This document shows positions 1 through 7,418 of a DNA stretch of 12,508 bases, in pieces. The DNA is taken from assembly GCA_015655565.1 (NCBI GenBank), contig JAATEU010000141.1:1-12508 (forward strand), in the 5' to 3' direction. This DNA is from Clostridiales bacterium (GTDB taxonomy: Bacteria > Bacillota > Clostridia > Lachnospirales > Lachnospiraceae). Below the pieces are notes generated by a model. The model had not been told where the DNA came from. It made no database searches and saw only the letters and a program-made list of their open reading frames with translations. Position numbers and translations under genes: made by a program. The first letter of the stretch is position 1; the number at the start of each line of letters is the position of its first letter.

Positions 1-1
1 G

Positions 2-64
2 ATAAAAGGATGGAAGAGAGCTGTCCACTGTGCATTGGCATGGGCACAGGAAGAAGAAATTTGA
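2..64 (+). CDS. C-terminal end of a glycerol kinase-like FGGY kinase (partial)
   Basis: Reading frame 2 is open from the window edge and ends at TGA 62-64, giving 20 residues, IKGWKRAVHCALAWAQEEEI. This closely resembles the tail of glycerol kinases, where a G-W-K-K-A-V-x-x-A-x-A/G-W stretch rich in acidic residues ends the protein (E. coli GlpK ends in a very similar segment). Glycerol kinase phosphorylates glycerol to glycerol 3-phosphate in the cytoplasm. Only the tail is visible, so another FGGY sugar kinase cannot be excluded. It is probably unrelated to the glycoside-utilisation locus downstream. Confidence 0.5.
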   Translation: MKGWKRAVHCALAWAQEEEI

Positions 65-104
65 CGAACATGAAGTATATAAATCATTAGGATGGAGGAA
101 AGCC

Positions 105-164
105 ATGAACAAGGTCACTTCCGGGTTTAGTGTCAATGATAAACTGGATATGAGGTGCTATTAA
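105..164 (+). CDS. Possible 19-codon leader ORF before regulator 1
   Basis: ATG at 105 is preceded by a strong Shine-Dalgarno sequence (GGAGGAA, 94-100). The frame encodes MNKVTSGFSVNDKLDMRCY and stops at TAA 162-164, one base before the ATG of the araC-type gene, so translational coupling is possible. The same frame stays open upstream to base 6, and the residues just before the ATG (VYKSLGWRKA) resemble the glycerol kinase tail motif. It could therefore be kinase debris rather than a real peptide gene. I know of no family for it. Confidence 0.25.
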   Translation: MNKVTSGFSVNDKLDMRCY

Positions 165-165
165 C

Positions 166-1200
166 ATGAGTGAATTGGCTGAAATTATTCAAAAAATATA
201 TCAATCTAAAAAAAGTAACAGTTATAATAACATATTGGATATCGATTTGGAAAGCTTAAAAGAAGACGGGAATATATATTTAGAGGCAGGTACAGTAACT
301 GTTATGCCGCAAAAAGATTTTTTTGTCACAAAGTACATACTCTATAGAGGTGACATTACATATTTTTTCCGTAGTGATAGTGCAGAATGTGTGGCGATTA
401 AAAATATGCATGAGTCAGTTTTTCACAGACATGACTATATTGAATTGTCTTATGTGGTATCTGGTGTTCTGACACAATATATTGGCAATGATAAAGTGGA
501 ATTGAAAGAAGGAGAGATTAGTATTGCAGATCAGAACTGCCTGCATCGGGAAGTATTTCCACAGGAAGATAGCGCAGTGTTATTTTTATGCTTTAGTACA
601 AAGTTTTTTGATAGTAATATTTTGAGCAGTGAAAATCAGACTGAATTGCAGCAATTCATTTCATTATGCTTATGTAATAAGAAAAAATTACGGCAGTATA
701 CGTGTTTGAAACCATATACCTCTGTAGAGGGAGTAGAGCGAATTTTGCTGCAGTTTATCCAAGAAAGTCATTATCAGAATATAGGTTACCAATATGTGTT
801 AAAAGCTCTTACGATGAGATTATTTGAAATGTTATGTAAACAATATGATTTAAGCTTAAACACCAAGAATATAGGATCAAGAGTACAAACCTTTTATTTG
901 GTCGAACAGTATATGAAAGGAAACTTAGCTGAGGTTACAATTCCGGATTTAGAAGACAGGTTTTATTTTGGTAAAAATTATTTTAATCAGTTGATTATTG
1001 AGCAAACAGGATTAACGTATAGTCAATATTTACAAAAATTGCGTATGGAAGAGGTAACATATTTGTTGCTGCAGACAGATTTTTCTGTCACTGAAATTGC
1101 AATTAAAGTAGGATATAGCAATCGCAGTCATTTTTATAAACTTTTTTATTCTTACTATCACAGTACTCCAAAAGAGTATCGTGAGAATTACCGTATTTAG
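166..1200 (+). CDS. AraC-family transcriptional regulator 1 (cupin sensor + HTH)
   Basis: The 344-residue cytoplasmic protein has the usual AraC/XylS two-domain layout. The N-terminal cupin-type sensor (about residues 65-150) contains the H-R-H-D-Y-I-E-L core at 87-94 and the L-K-E-G-E-I beta-strand turn near 113-118. The C-terminal domain has two helix-turn-helix units (about 240-344), with the second recognisable in V-T-E-I-A-I-K-V-G-Y-S-N-R-S-H-F-Y-K-L-F (308-327) and S-T-P-K-E-Y-R (333-339). The ATG at 166 has GAGGTG 8 bases upstream. The family usually activates sugar-catabolic genes after ligand binding, and the GH2 gene about 515 bases downstream is the obvious target (inference). The TAG stop coincides with the first bases of a repeat that recurs at 12483, so the original C-terminus may have been slightly changed by that insertion. 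Confidence 0.9.
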   Translation: MSELAEIIQKIYQSKKSNSYNNILDIDLESLKEDGNIYLEAGTVTVMPQKDFFVTKYILYRGDITYFFRSDSAECVAIKNMHESVFHRHDYIELSYVVSGVLTQYIGNDKVELKEGEISIADQNCLHREVFPQEDSAVLFLCFSTKFFDSNILSSENQTELQQFISLCLCNKKKLRQYTCLKPYTSVEGVERILLQFIQESHYQNIGYQYVLKALTMRLFEMLCKQYDLSLNTKNIGSRVQTFYLVEQYMKGNLAEVTIPDLEDRFYFGKNYFNQLIIEQTGLTYSQYLQKLRMEEVTYLLLQTDFSVTEIAIKVGYSNRSHFYKLFYSYYHSTPKEYRENYRI

Positions 1201-1325
1201 AGTCTGTTTGAAAAATCATTGCAAATTTTTGACCGCCCCATTTTGTGGTATGCTGCGTCACAATTTTGGAAACGTAGCCCCACTGCGATCCCAAAATCGC
1301 TCCTTACCTCCCACAAAGTGGAACA
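1198..1325 (+). repeat. Structured intergenic repeat, full copy
   Basis: Bases 1198-1223 match bases 12483-12508 in the same orientation at 23 of 26 positions. The remainder of the element is inferred from its folding and from being visibly richer in G+C than its neighbours. An 11-bp inverted pair (CCATTTTGTGG 1238-1248 with CCACAAAGTGG 1311-1321, one G-T pair) encloses a nested stem (ATTTTGG 1263-1269 with CCAAAAT 1291-1297) and a small GCGAT/ATCGC hairpin (1285-1300). No transposase ORF and no inverted copy of the end are present, so it looks like a non-autonomous palindromic repeat. The right boundary is uncertain and may extend to about 1350. Confidence 0.6.
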
Positions 1326-1380
1326 ATCAACCCGGCGCTGGCACGGATTATCAGGAGATAAATTTTTTGTATAACATAGA

Positions 1381-1445
1381 AAGCACTCTTCATTATGTGG
1401 ATATTATCTAAATTAATCTAACATAAATTGGTGCTTTTTTCTTTT
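1381..1445 (+). terminator. Weak terminator-like hairpin downstream of regulator 1
   Basis: AGCAC at 1382-1386 pairs with GTGCT at 1431-1435, and TTATGT (1393-1398) pairs with ACATAA (1421-1426) inside it. The descending arm runs directly into TTTTTTCTTTT (1435-1445). The stem is short and the loop large, so this is a plausible but weak intrinsic terminator for the araC-type transcript reading through the repeat. Confidence 0.35.
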
Positions 1446-1534
1446 GCATATTTTGTTTGAATGCAAAGTTAACAGCAACTTGTGTTTAGCAATTTTACAT
1501 AAAAATCAAATAAGATTTTGGCAATTTGCATAAC
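1443..1534 (+). promoter_or_regulatory. Candidate AraC-type operator region upstream of GH2
   Basis: Two imperfect direct repeats, GCAATTTTACATAA (1489-1502) and GCAATTTGCATAA (1521-1533), start 32 bp apart, close to three helical turns. TTTGCAT also occurs directly at 1443-1449 and 1525-1531 and inverted at 1461-1467. AraC-family activators commonly bind direct repeats upstream of the -35 element, and these end about 60 bp before it. Which regulator would bind is an inference; the region is A+T-rich, so chance similarity is possible. Confidence 0.35.
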
Positions 1535-1594
1535 AAAAAGGTGACAATAAGGGAGAAATGTTACACAATAATCAAATTTGGGGGATTCAGAATA

Positions 1595-1623
1595 TTGTCG
1601 TAGGAGTTATGTTTTATTATACT
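1595..1623 (+). promoter_or_regulatory. Sigma-A-type promoter of the GH2 gene
   Basis: TTGTCG (1595-1600, 4 of 6 to consensus) and TATACT (1618-1623, 5 of 6) are separated by exactly 17 bases. Transcription would begin near 1630 and leave an untranslated leader of about 85 bases before the GH2 ATG. Confidence 0.6.
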
Positions 1624-1634
1624 GTGTAGTATAA
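1617..1634. promoter_or_regulatory. Palindrome overlapping the GH2 -10 element (candidate operator)
   Basis: TTATACTGTGTAGTATAA is a perfect inverted repeat with 7-bp arms around GTGT. It covers the whole -10 hexamer and the expected start point, the position expected for a repressor operator. It differs from the direct-repeat sites upstream, so a dimeric repressor distinct from the AraC proteins is possible. It could also just fold at the 5' end of the mRNA. Confidence 0.4.
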
Positions 1635-1654
1635 CAAATATATACAGGAGGGTA

Positions 1655-1723
1655 ATGTATTTAATGGAGTTGGTCTTTACCATTGTATCCGTTAAATACT
1701 TTCAGGAGGGAGAAAATGATTAG
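1655..1723 (+). CDS. Possible leader peptide overlapping the GH2 start
   Basis: AGGAGGG (1646-1652) precedes ATG 1655 (only 2 bases away) and an in-frame ATG at 1664 (11 bases away). The frame encodes a 22- or 19-residue peptide with a hydrophobic core (MELVFTIVSVKYFQEGEND from the second ATG). It ends at TAG 1721-1723, overlapping the GH2 ATG at 1716 in another frame. The overlap would allow coupled translation. The SD spacings are not ideal, so this is tentative. Confidence 0.25.
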   Translation: MYLMELVFTIVSVKYFQEGEND

Positions 1724-4133
1724 TCAATCTTTTAACAGCAATTGGATTTATTATCCTTCAGAAGCATCTATAATGGCAGGACCATTGCGAACACCGGTTT
1801 CAGTATTGCTGCCTCACGATGCGGTAATTGAATCTGAACGGGACGAAACTGCAGAAGGAGGAAATCGCAAAGGATATTACCCTAATGGCAGTTTCTATTA
1901 CATAAAAAGATTTCAGGTACCCCAGGAATGGCTGGATAAACAGGTATACATTGAATTTGAGGGTATCTATAGTAACGCTATGGTATATATAAACAACGAA
2001 TATGCCGGACAATGTACTTATGGTTATACGGATTTTACGGTATCCATCAGTAAATTCCTGAAAATTGGGGATGAAAACGAGATTAAAGTAATAGCACGTA
2101 CAACAAACGACAGCCGTTGGTATACGGGGGGCGGCATTTACCGTAATGTAAATATATTGGTGGCAGATGCTGCACATCTGATAAAAGACGGTGTGAAGCT
2201 GATTGTCGAGCGTGCAGATTTACAAAAAGCTATGATAACAGGCAATCTATTTATTGAAAATAATAGTTTAAAAAACAGGGCACTAAGGGTAATAACAAAA
2301 CTGATAGATGCAGAGGGAAATATTGCAGCTTCAGATGAACAGTTATTGACCGGTTATATGGGAAGTAAAGCGGAGATTCATCCCAGACTTTATGTAAAAG
2401 AACCAAAATTGTGGAGCATAGGTGAACCGAATTTATATACTTATAAGGTACAACTGGAGGAAGATGCAATCATTATTGACGAAGAAACAGGTACTTATGG
2501 TATCCGCGTACTTCAGTTGGAGCCCGAAAGAGGATTGCAAATTAACGGAGAGACGGTCCGCTTATATGGATGCTGTATTCATCATGATAATGGTATCATT
2601 GGTGCGGCCACCATAGAGCGCGCAGATGAACGGCGGGTGCAATTATTAAAAGCGGCCGGATATAATGCTATTCGCAGCAGCCACAATCCGATGGGAAAGG
2701 TATTACTGAATGCATGTGATAAATATGGTCTGGTGGTTATGGATGAACTGGGCGATATGTGGCGTAACAGCAAGGTAAATGCTGATTATGCTGCAATCTT
2801 TGAATATCATTGGAAAGAAAATATTAAAGCCATGGTTGATAAAGATTTTAATCATCCCTGTGTAGTGATGTATTCTATCGGCAATGAGATTCCGGATATT
2901 GGACATGCATCGGGAGCTGAACTTGCACGGAATCTGTCCAATGAATTCAGACGTCAGGATTCCACCCGTTATACAACTGCAGGTGTCAATTGTATGCTGT
3001 CGGTTATGGATCAGATTTCTTCTTCTAATGGAAGTGAACGGCAGGAGGGGGGACAGGAAATCAACGGACTTATGGCTGATTTGGGAGAAATGATGGGCGA
3101 AGTGACGCAAAGTGATTTGGTGACATACGCAACAGCAGAGTCTTTTGCGGCTCTGGATATTGCCGGCTACAACTATGCTGAATGCCGTTATGCAAAGGAT
3201 GCTGAGTTATTTCCAAACCGCATAATAGTAGGAAGTGAGACTTTTCCTTCTGCAATTGCACGTAATTGGAAAGTGATGGAGCAGTACCCTAATATAATTG
3301 GAGATTTCAGTTGGACTGGCTGGGATTATTTGGGAGAAGCCGGCATTGGAAAAAACATATATGATGAAAAACAAAATGAAGGAATATATGCAGCATTTCC
3401 GTATTTTGCGGCTTATTGCGGAGATTTTGATTTGATTGGAAGCCGCAGGCCACAGAGTTACTGGCGCGAAATTGCTGTTGGAAAAAGGAAGAATCCTTAT
3501 ATTGCGGTTCAAGATCCCGGACATTATGGGGAAAAAGCCTTTACGTCACCCTGGAGCTGGACGGATTCTATTTCCAGCTGGACGTGGAACAGAAGCGAAG
3601 GAAAGCCTATTACGGTCGAGGTGTATTCCAATGCGGAAGAAGTAAAACTGCTTATAAATGGAGTGAAGGTTGGGGAAAAAACCGTTGGGACGGTGGAACC
3701 GTATAAGGTTTTTTTCGAAACAGAATATCGGCCGGGTACTTTGGAAGCAATTGCTTATTTTCAGGAAATTGAAACTGGAAGATATGCGCTGGCAACGGCA
3801 GCAGAACTTGTAAAAGCAGCGGCAACAGCCGATCGGGACGAGATACGGGCGGATGATACAGACTTGGCTTATGTGACGATTCGGTTGGAAGATTTAAACG
3901 GCAATCTGGTGACTTGCGATGACCGGATGGTAAACGTAACTGTTACAGGAGCTCATTTACAGGGATTGGGCAGTGCAAATCCGCAGGGATTGGATAATTT
4001 TACTTCAGGTGTCTGCAAAACTTTTCATGGCGAAGCACTTGCTGTAATCCGGCCTGAAAGAGCGGGCGAAATCCGGATTTGTATTGCAGCAGAGGATTGC
4101 AAGCCAACCAAGATAAATATTACTGCCAAATAA
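1716..4133 (+). CDS. Glycoside hydrolase family 2 enzyme (beta-galactosidase/beta-glucuronidase type)
   Basis: The protein has 805 residues when started at ATG 1716, which has AGGAGGG (1704-1710) at ideal distance; a TTG 33 bases upstream in frame is not needed. Domain order is GH2 sugar-binding jelly roll (about 1-160), immunoglobulin-like domain (about 160-265), TIM barrel (about 270-590) and C-terminal beta-sandwich domains of the DUF4982/GH2 C-terminal type (about 620-805). In the barrel I see H-H-D-N-G (289-293), R-S-S-H-N-P (320-325), the acid/base glutamate E391 in S-I-G-N-E-I, and the nucleophile E508 in V-G-S-E-T-F-P, followed by the typical S-W-T-G-W-D-Y-L-G-E-A-G. It is a retaining exo-glycosidase by family; beta-galactosidase is the default guess, but family 2 also includes glucuronidases and mannosidases. 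No signal peptide is visible, so it acts in the cytoplasm. It sits alone between a promoter and a terminator. Confidence 0.92.
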   Translation: MISQSFNSNWIYYPSEASIMAGPLRTPVSVLLPHDAVIESERDETAEGGNRKGYYPNGSFYYIKRFQVPQEWLDKQVYIEFEGIYSNAMVYINNEYAGQCTYGYTDFTVSISKFLKIGDENEIKVIARTTNDSRWYTGGGIYRNVNILVADAAHLIKDGVKLIVERADLQKAMITGNLFIENNSLKNRALRVITKLIDAEGNIAASDEQLLTGYMGSKAEIHPRLYVKEPKLWSIGEPNLYTYKVQLEEDAIIIDEETGTYGIRVLQLEPERGLQINGETVRLYGCCIHHDNGIIGAATIERADERRVQLLKAAGYNAIRSSHNPMGKVLLNACDKYGLVVMDELGDMWRNSKVNADYAAIFEYHWKENIKAMVDKDFNHPCVVMYSIGNEIPDIGHASGAELARNLSNEFRRQDSTRYTTAGVNCMLSVMDQISSSNGSERQEGGQEINGLMADLGEMMGEVTQSDLVTYATAESFAALDIAGYNYAECRYAKDAELFPNRIIVGSETFPSAIARNWKVMEQYPNIIGDFSWTGWDYLGEAGIGKNIYDEKQNEGIYAAFPYFAAYCGDFDLIGSRRPQSYWREIAVGKRKNPYIAVQDPGHYGEKAFTSPWSWTDSISSWTWNRSEGKPITVEVYSNAEEVKLLINGVKVGEKTVGTVEPYKVFFETEYRPGTLEAIAYFQEIETGRYALATAAELVKAAATADRDEIRADDTDLAYVTIRLEDLNGNLVTCDDRMVNVTVTGAHLQGLGSANPQGLDNFTSGVCKTFHGEALAVIRPERAGEIRICIAAEDCKPTKINITAK

Positions 4134-4168
4134 TAGACGGGAAATTTTTATTCCGGGATTATTTTTTC
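4128..4168 (+). terminator. Probable intrinsic terminator after GH2
   Basis: AAATAAT (4128-4134, including the stop codon) pairs with ATTATTT (4158-4164). CGG-GAA (4138-4143) can pair with TTCCG (4151-4155) inside, and the descending arm ends in a T-run (4162-4167). The interior has a bulge, so the stem is only moderately stable. It separates the GH2 gene from the downstream operon. Confidence 0.5.
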
Positions 4169-4242
4169 AAATGAATTAACATAAAATGGTATGAAATGAC
4201 GAAAAAAAATAAATAACTCGAAAGATGAAAAATGTCCAAGAA

Positions 4243-4251
4243 TGATATAAA
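4243..4251 (+). promoter_or_regulatory. Candidate extended -10 promoter of the regulator 2/GH3/ABC operon
   Basis: TGATATAAA contains an extended -10 (TGn followed by TATAAA). No convincing -35 is seen 17 bases upstream, as is common for extended -10 promoters. The surrounding 150 bases are very A+T-rich, so a chance match is possible; TATTAT at 4283-4288 is a weaker alternative. Confidence 0.3.
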
Positions 4252-4303
4252 AAAAGCACTATTTTAGGAACAAATGGCAGCGTATTATAGGTAATATGAC
4301 AGT

Positions 4304-4315
4304 GTAAATATTTAC
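4304..4315. promoter_or_regulatory. 12-bp palindrome in the leader of the second operon
   Basis: GTAAATATTTAC is a perfect palindrome lying between the candidate promoter and the Shine-Dalgarno site of regulator 2. With flanks (TGTAAATATTTACG) it loosely resembles a catabolite-responsive element but lacks the central CG, so I call it only a possible repressor site. Confidence 0.25.
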
Positions 4316-4354
4316 GGCATATTTTTGAATAGTGCAAAATGTACAGGAGGCGAT

Positions 4355-5296
4355 ATGGTGGCAGCAGAGTCTTATTTGTTTGAAGCAATAGAGAATCGTG
4401 TGAAATATCCGGCCAAAGTGTTTCTGGCATCCATTGACCACTCTGGTTTTCATTGGCACTACGAATATGAATTGATTTTAGTATTAAAAGGAAAAGTGTT
4501 GGTCAACTTCGATCAAAAGCCGGTTATTCTAGAGGCCGGTGACATCCTTTTGGTGAATTCCAGGGCAGTTCATGAAATATACCGGATTGAAGAGGCAGAT
4601 AATATCTGTCTGTTTATCCAGATCAATCAGAACCTGTTTAACGATTTCAGGGATGCAAATCAAACTTACCGATTTTACTTAAACAGCAAATTAGATACCT
4701 TAAAACCGAAAAGGGGGTTCGAACATTTTGTTCATATGGCGGCACAGATTGGTCTGGCTGCAATAGACAAAAATGAAACCACGCCTTACCGGATAAAAGG
4801 TATGCTGTATCTGTTTATTGCGGATTTGTATCAGTATGCTGCTTATGATATTTATCAGCGTGCTTCGGAAGCTGCTGAACATGAGAACATGGAAATACTG
4901 ATGAACATCATTGAGTATATCCAAATCCAATATCGGGATAAAAACGTATTGAAAAATCTCTATAAAGAAGTTGGCATGAGTGAGAAATCAGTTTATCGTT
5001 TGCTGAAGGTGAACATAGGGTATTCTGCCAAAGATTTGGTGCTTGCCAGGAAGCTGGACATGGCAAAGTATATGTTGAAATATACGGATAAGCCTATCAG
5101 CTTTATTGTGGATGAGTGTGGATTCAGCTCTGCGAATTCGTTTTACAGAACCTTTAAAATGATATTAAACATAACGCCTAATGATTACCGTAAGTATGGC
5201 ATAGTACTGAAGGACAATCAGGAAATCAAAGGGTACCTGGGTTTCAGCAAAACGGAAGGAATTTTATTGCTAGAGAATATCGTGCAAGGGAGATAA
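4355..5296 (+). CDS. AraC-family transcriptional regulator 2 (cupin sensor + HTH)
   Basis: ATG 4355 has AGGAGG at 4345-4350, giving a 313-residue protein; GTG 4358 is an almost equivalent start, and an upstream in-frame TTG at 4325 has no ribosome-binding site. The cupin-type sensor (about residues 10-95) shows H-W-H-Y-E-Y-E-L (33-40), L-E-A-G-D-I-L-L-V (59-67) and an A-V-H-E-I histidine near 73. The two HTH units fill about 175-280, with S-F-I-V-D-E-C-G-F-S-S-A-N-S-F-Y-R-T-F-K (249-268) and T-P-N-D-Y-R-K (274-280). A tail of about 33 residues follows the DNA-binding domain. It is the first gene of the operon and ends 5 bases before the GH3 gene, so it probably senses the imported sugar or product and controls its own operon (inference). 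Confidence 0.9.
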   Translation: MVAAESYLFEAIENRVKYPAKVFLASIDHSGFHWHYEYELILVLKGKVLVNFDQKPVILEAGDILLVNSRAVHEIYRIEEADNICLFIQINQNLFNDFRDANQTYRFYLNSKLDTLKPKRGFEHFVHMAAQIGLAAIDKNETTPYRIKGMLYLFIADLYQYAAYDIYQRASEAAEHENMEILMNIIEYIQIQYRDKNVLKNLYKEVGMSEKSVYRLLKVNIGYSAKDLVLARKLDMAKYMLKYTDKPISFIVDECGFSSANSFYRTFKMILNITPNDYRKYGIVLKDNQEIKGYLGFSKTEGILLLENIVQGR

Positions 5297-5301
5297 AAAA
5301 G

Positions 5302-7371
5302 ATGAAGTGTACAAAATCAAAGAGATTATCCTATACGGAGAAAGCGCAAAAGATTGTAGCTTCTCTGACACTGGAAGAAAAGGTTTCTCTGATGGGTGGT
5401 AATGTCAGTTTTGAAAGTATGATGGAGGATCTGATGGACGATCCGGATAATAAACATTATAACTTTGTGCCGTATGATGCCGGCGGTGTAGAAAAATATA
5501 AGGTACCTCCGATGCTGTTCTGTGATGGTCCAAGAGGTGTTGTATGTGGAAATGGTAAAACAACCTGTTTTCCGGTTTCCATGTTACGCGGTGCTACTTT
5601 CGACATTGATTTGGAGGAGCGGATCGGACATGCTGTCGGTAAGGAGGTAAGGGGATTTAAAGGAAATTTGTTTGCAGGCGTATGTATCAATCTCCCTTAT
5701 AATCCCGGCTGGGGCAGAAGCCAGGAAGTATACGGAGAGGAGTCGTTCCACCTAGGTGAGATGGGCGCTGCGCTCACAAGGGGTGTACAGGAAGAGGATG
5801 TTATTGCCTGTGTTAAACACTACGCTTTTAATCAGATGGAAATTTCCAGATTTAAGGTTAGTGTAGATTGTAATAAGAGAACAGAACGTGAAGTATTTTT
5901 ACCTCATTTTAAGAAGTGCATTGATAATGGGGCAGCCAGTGTTATGAGTTCTTACAATCTTTATAAAGGAGTCCACTGCGGTCATCATGATTATCTTTTG
6001 AATCAGGTTTTGAAAGACGAATGGGGTTTTGACGGCTTTATCATGAGTGACTTTGGCTGGGGTGTAAGAGATACGGTAGAAGCAGCTAACGGCGGTCAGA
6101 ATATGGAAATGTGCTGTACCGAGTTCTTTGGTGAGAAACTGGCAGAGGCAGTAAAAGACGGTCTGGTTCCGGAAAGTAAAATAGATGATGCGGCATTGCG
6201 CATCATCCGTACCTTAATTGCCTTTGATGAAGCCTATGACAGGATCTGCGATGAGAGTGTGCTTGGATGCAAAGAGCACATTGCCCTGGCGTTAGAGGCC
6301 GCAAGAAAAGGTATTACCTTAATAAAAAATAATAACAATCTGTTACCTTTGAATAAAGAAGCAGCCGGCAGAATTGTAGTACTTGGCAGATTGGGAGAAA
6401 AAGAAGTAACCGGTGATCATGGCTCCAGTCAGGTACATCCGGCGTATGTTGTTACCCCTATAAAAGGTTTGGCAAATGTATCTCCGAAGAGCGAAGTGGT
6501 TTACTATAACGGAGAAGACCTGGGACATGCAAAAGAGTTAGCAGAAAGTGCAGATGCGGTTATCTTTGTTGTTGGCTATGATCATGACGATGAAGGTGAA
6601 TATGTAGCAACTGAACTGGATAAATCTTATACCGGTTGTATTGGCGGTGACCGTCAATATAGCCTTGGCTTACATCAGGATGAAATCGAATTAATCCGGA
6701 TTATTGGTCCTGTGAATAAAAATTCCGTTGTGGTTATGATTGGCGGCAACATGATTATGATGGAGGAATGGAAAGATAGCGTAAGTGCTATTATGATGGC
6801 TTACTATGCCGGTATGGAAGGTGGAACTGCAATAGCGGAAATCATTTTCGGCGATGTAAATCCAAGTGGTAAACTTCCTTACGTGGTGCCGTTTAAAGAA
6901 TCCGATTTGCCTCAGGTAAACTGGGATACGGAAACGCAGTGGTATGACTATTATCATGGTTATGCAAAATTGGAAAAAGAGGGTATTGCACCGAGTGTTC
7001 CTTACGGTTTTGGTTTGTCATATACTGCTTTTGCGGTAGAGAATACAGAATTTAAAGCATCTGAGGATGCGGTAATTGCCTCCTGTGAAGTGACCAATAT
7101 CGGAGACAGAAGCGGAGATGAAGTTATCCAGATGTATGTAGGTTTCAAAAATTCTGCAGTGGACAGACCGGTGAAGTTATTAAGAGGCTTTCGGCGTGTA
7201 TCTTTAGAAAAAGGCGAAACCAGAAAAGTAGAAATTTCATGTCCGGCCGAAGAATTATGCTGGTTCAATCCGAAGAACGGCCGGATGGAATTAGAGCACA
7301 TGGAATATGAGGTATATATCGGAACAAGCAGTGCAAATAAAGATTTACATCAAGGCAGCGTTGCTTTATAA
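5302..7371 (+). CDS. Glycoside hydrolase family 3 enzyme (beta-glucosidase/beta-xylosidase type)
   Basis: This 689-residue retaining exo-glycosidase has the complete GH3 layout. The N-terminal (beta/alpha)8 domain (about 15-310) has D75 in D-G-P-R-G-V, R139 in W-G-R, K172-H173, R183 and the nucleophile D250 in I-M-S-D-F-G-W. The alpha/beta sandwich (about 335-530) holds D-D-E-G-E-Y (429-434), where E431 or E433 is the candidate acid/base, then G-D-R (449-451) and E-G-G-x-A-I-A-E-I-I-F-G-D-V-N-P-S-G-K-L-P (506-526). A fibronectin-III-like domain (about 590-675) follows P-Y-G-F-G-L-S-Y. The W-G-R-S-Q-E-V-Y-G-E-E-S segment places it in a GH3 subgroup different from the classical plant-cell-wall beta-glucosidases. 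It has no signal peptide and is therefore cytoplasmic. Translation starts 5 bases after regulator 2, with AAGGGAGA upstream. The substrate is not predictable from sequence alone. Confidence 0.92.
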   Translation: MKCTKSKRLSYTEKAQKIVASLTLEEKVSLMGGNVSFESMMEDLMDDPDNKHYNFVPYDAGGVEKYKVPPMLFCDGPRGVVCGNGKTTCFPVSMLRGATFDIDLEERIGHAVGKEVRGFKGNLFAGVCINLPYNPGWGRSQEVYGEESFHLGEMGAALTRGVQEEDVIACVKHYAFNQMEISRFKVSVDCNKRTEREVFLPHFKKCIDNGAASVMSSYNLYKGVHCGHHDYLLNQVLKDEWGFDGFIMSDFGWGVRDTVEAANGGQNMEMCCTEFFGEKLAEAVKDGLVPESKIDDAALRIIRTLIAFDEAYDRICDESVLGCKEHIALALEAARKGITLIKNNNNLLPLNKEAAGRIVVLGRLGEKEVTGDHGSSQVHPAYVVTPIKGLANVSPKSEVVYYNGEDLGHAKELAESADAVIFVVGYDHDDEGEYVATELDKSYTGCIGGDRQYSLGLHQDEIELIRIIGPVNKNSVVVMIGGNMIMMEEWKDSVSAIMMAYYAGMEGGTAIAEIIFGDVNPSGKLPYVVPFKESDLPQVNWDTETQWYDYYHGYAKLEKEGIAPSVPYGFGLSYTAFAVENTEFKASEDAVIASCEVTNIGDRSGDEVIQMYVGFKNSAVDRPVKLLRGFRRVSLEKGETRKVEISCPAEELCWFNPKNGRMELEHMEYEVYIGTSSANKDLHQGSVAL

Positions 7372-7384
7372 GAGAGGTATCATA

Positions 7385-7418
7385 TCTGCCTGCTTCTTAA
7401 AGGCCGGGGGCAGGCAGA
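7385..7418 (+). other. Stable hairpin without U-tract between GH3 and ATPase genes
   Basis: TCTGCCTGC (7385-7393) and GCAGGCAGA (7410-7418) form a perfect 9-bp stem around a 16-base loop. No T-run follows, so it is not a classical terminator. A competing GCCT/AGGC pairing (7388-7391 with 7401-7404) is possible. It probably protects the upstream mRNA 3' end or marks a processing site between enzyme and transporter genes. Confidence 0.55.

Noticed and set aside
1103..1411. Small ORFs on both strands across the repeat (63 and 76 codons)
   Set aside because: They lie over the palindromic repeat and the 3' end of regulator 1, have no ribosome-binding site and show no protein-like pattern.
1683..1715. 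Upstream TTG start for the GH2 protein
   Set aside because: No Shine-Dalgarno sequence fits it, while ATG 1716 has AGGAGGG at the right distance and begins directly at the family's N-terminal strand.
2703..3110. 135-codon minus-strand ORF inside GH2
   Set aside because: It is antisense to the GH2 barrel, which has all catalytic motifs; no start signals or recognisable domain.
4303..4316. CcpA-type catabolite site
   Set aside because: The palindrome lacks the essential central CG and differs at three conserved positions; it is kept only as an unassigned palindrome.
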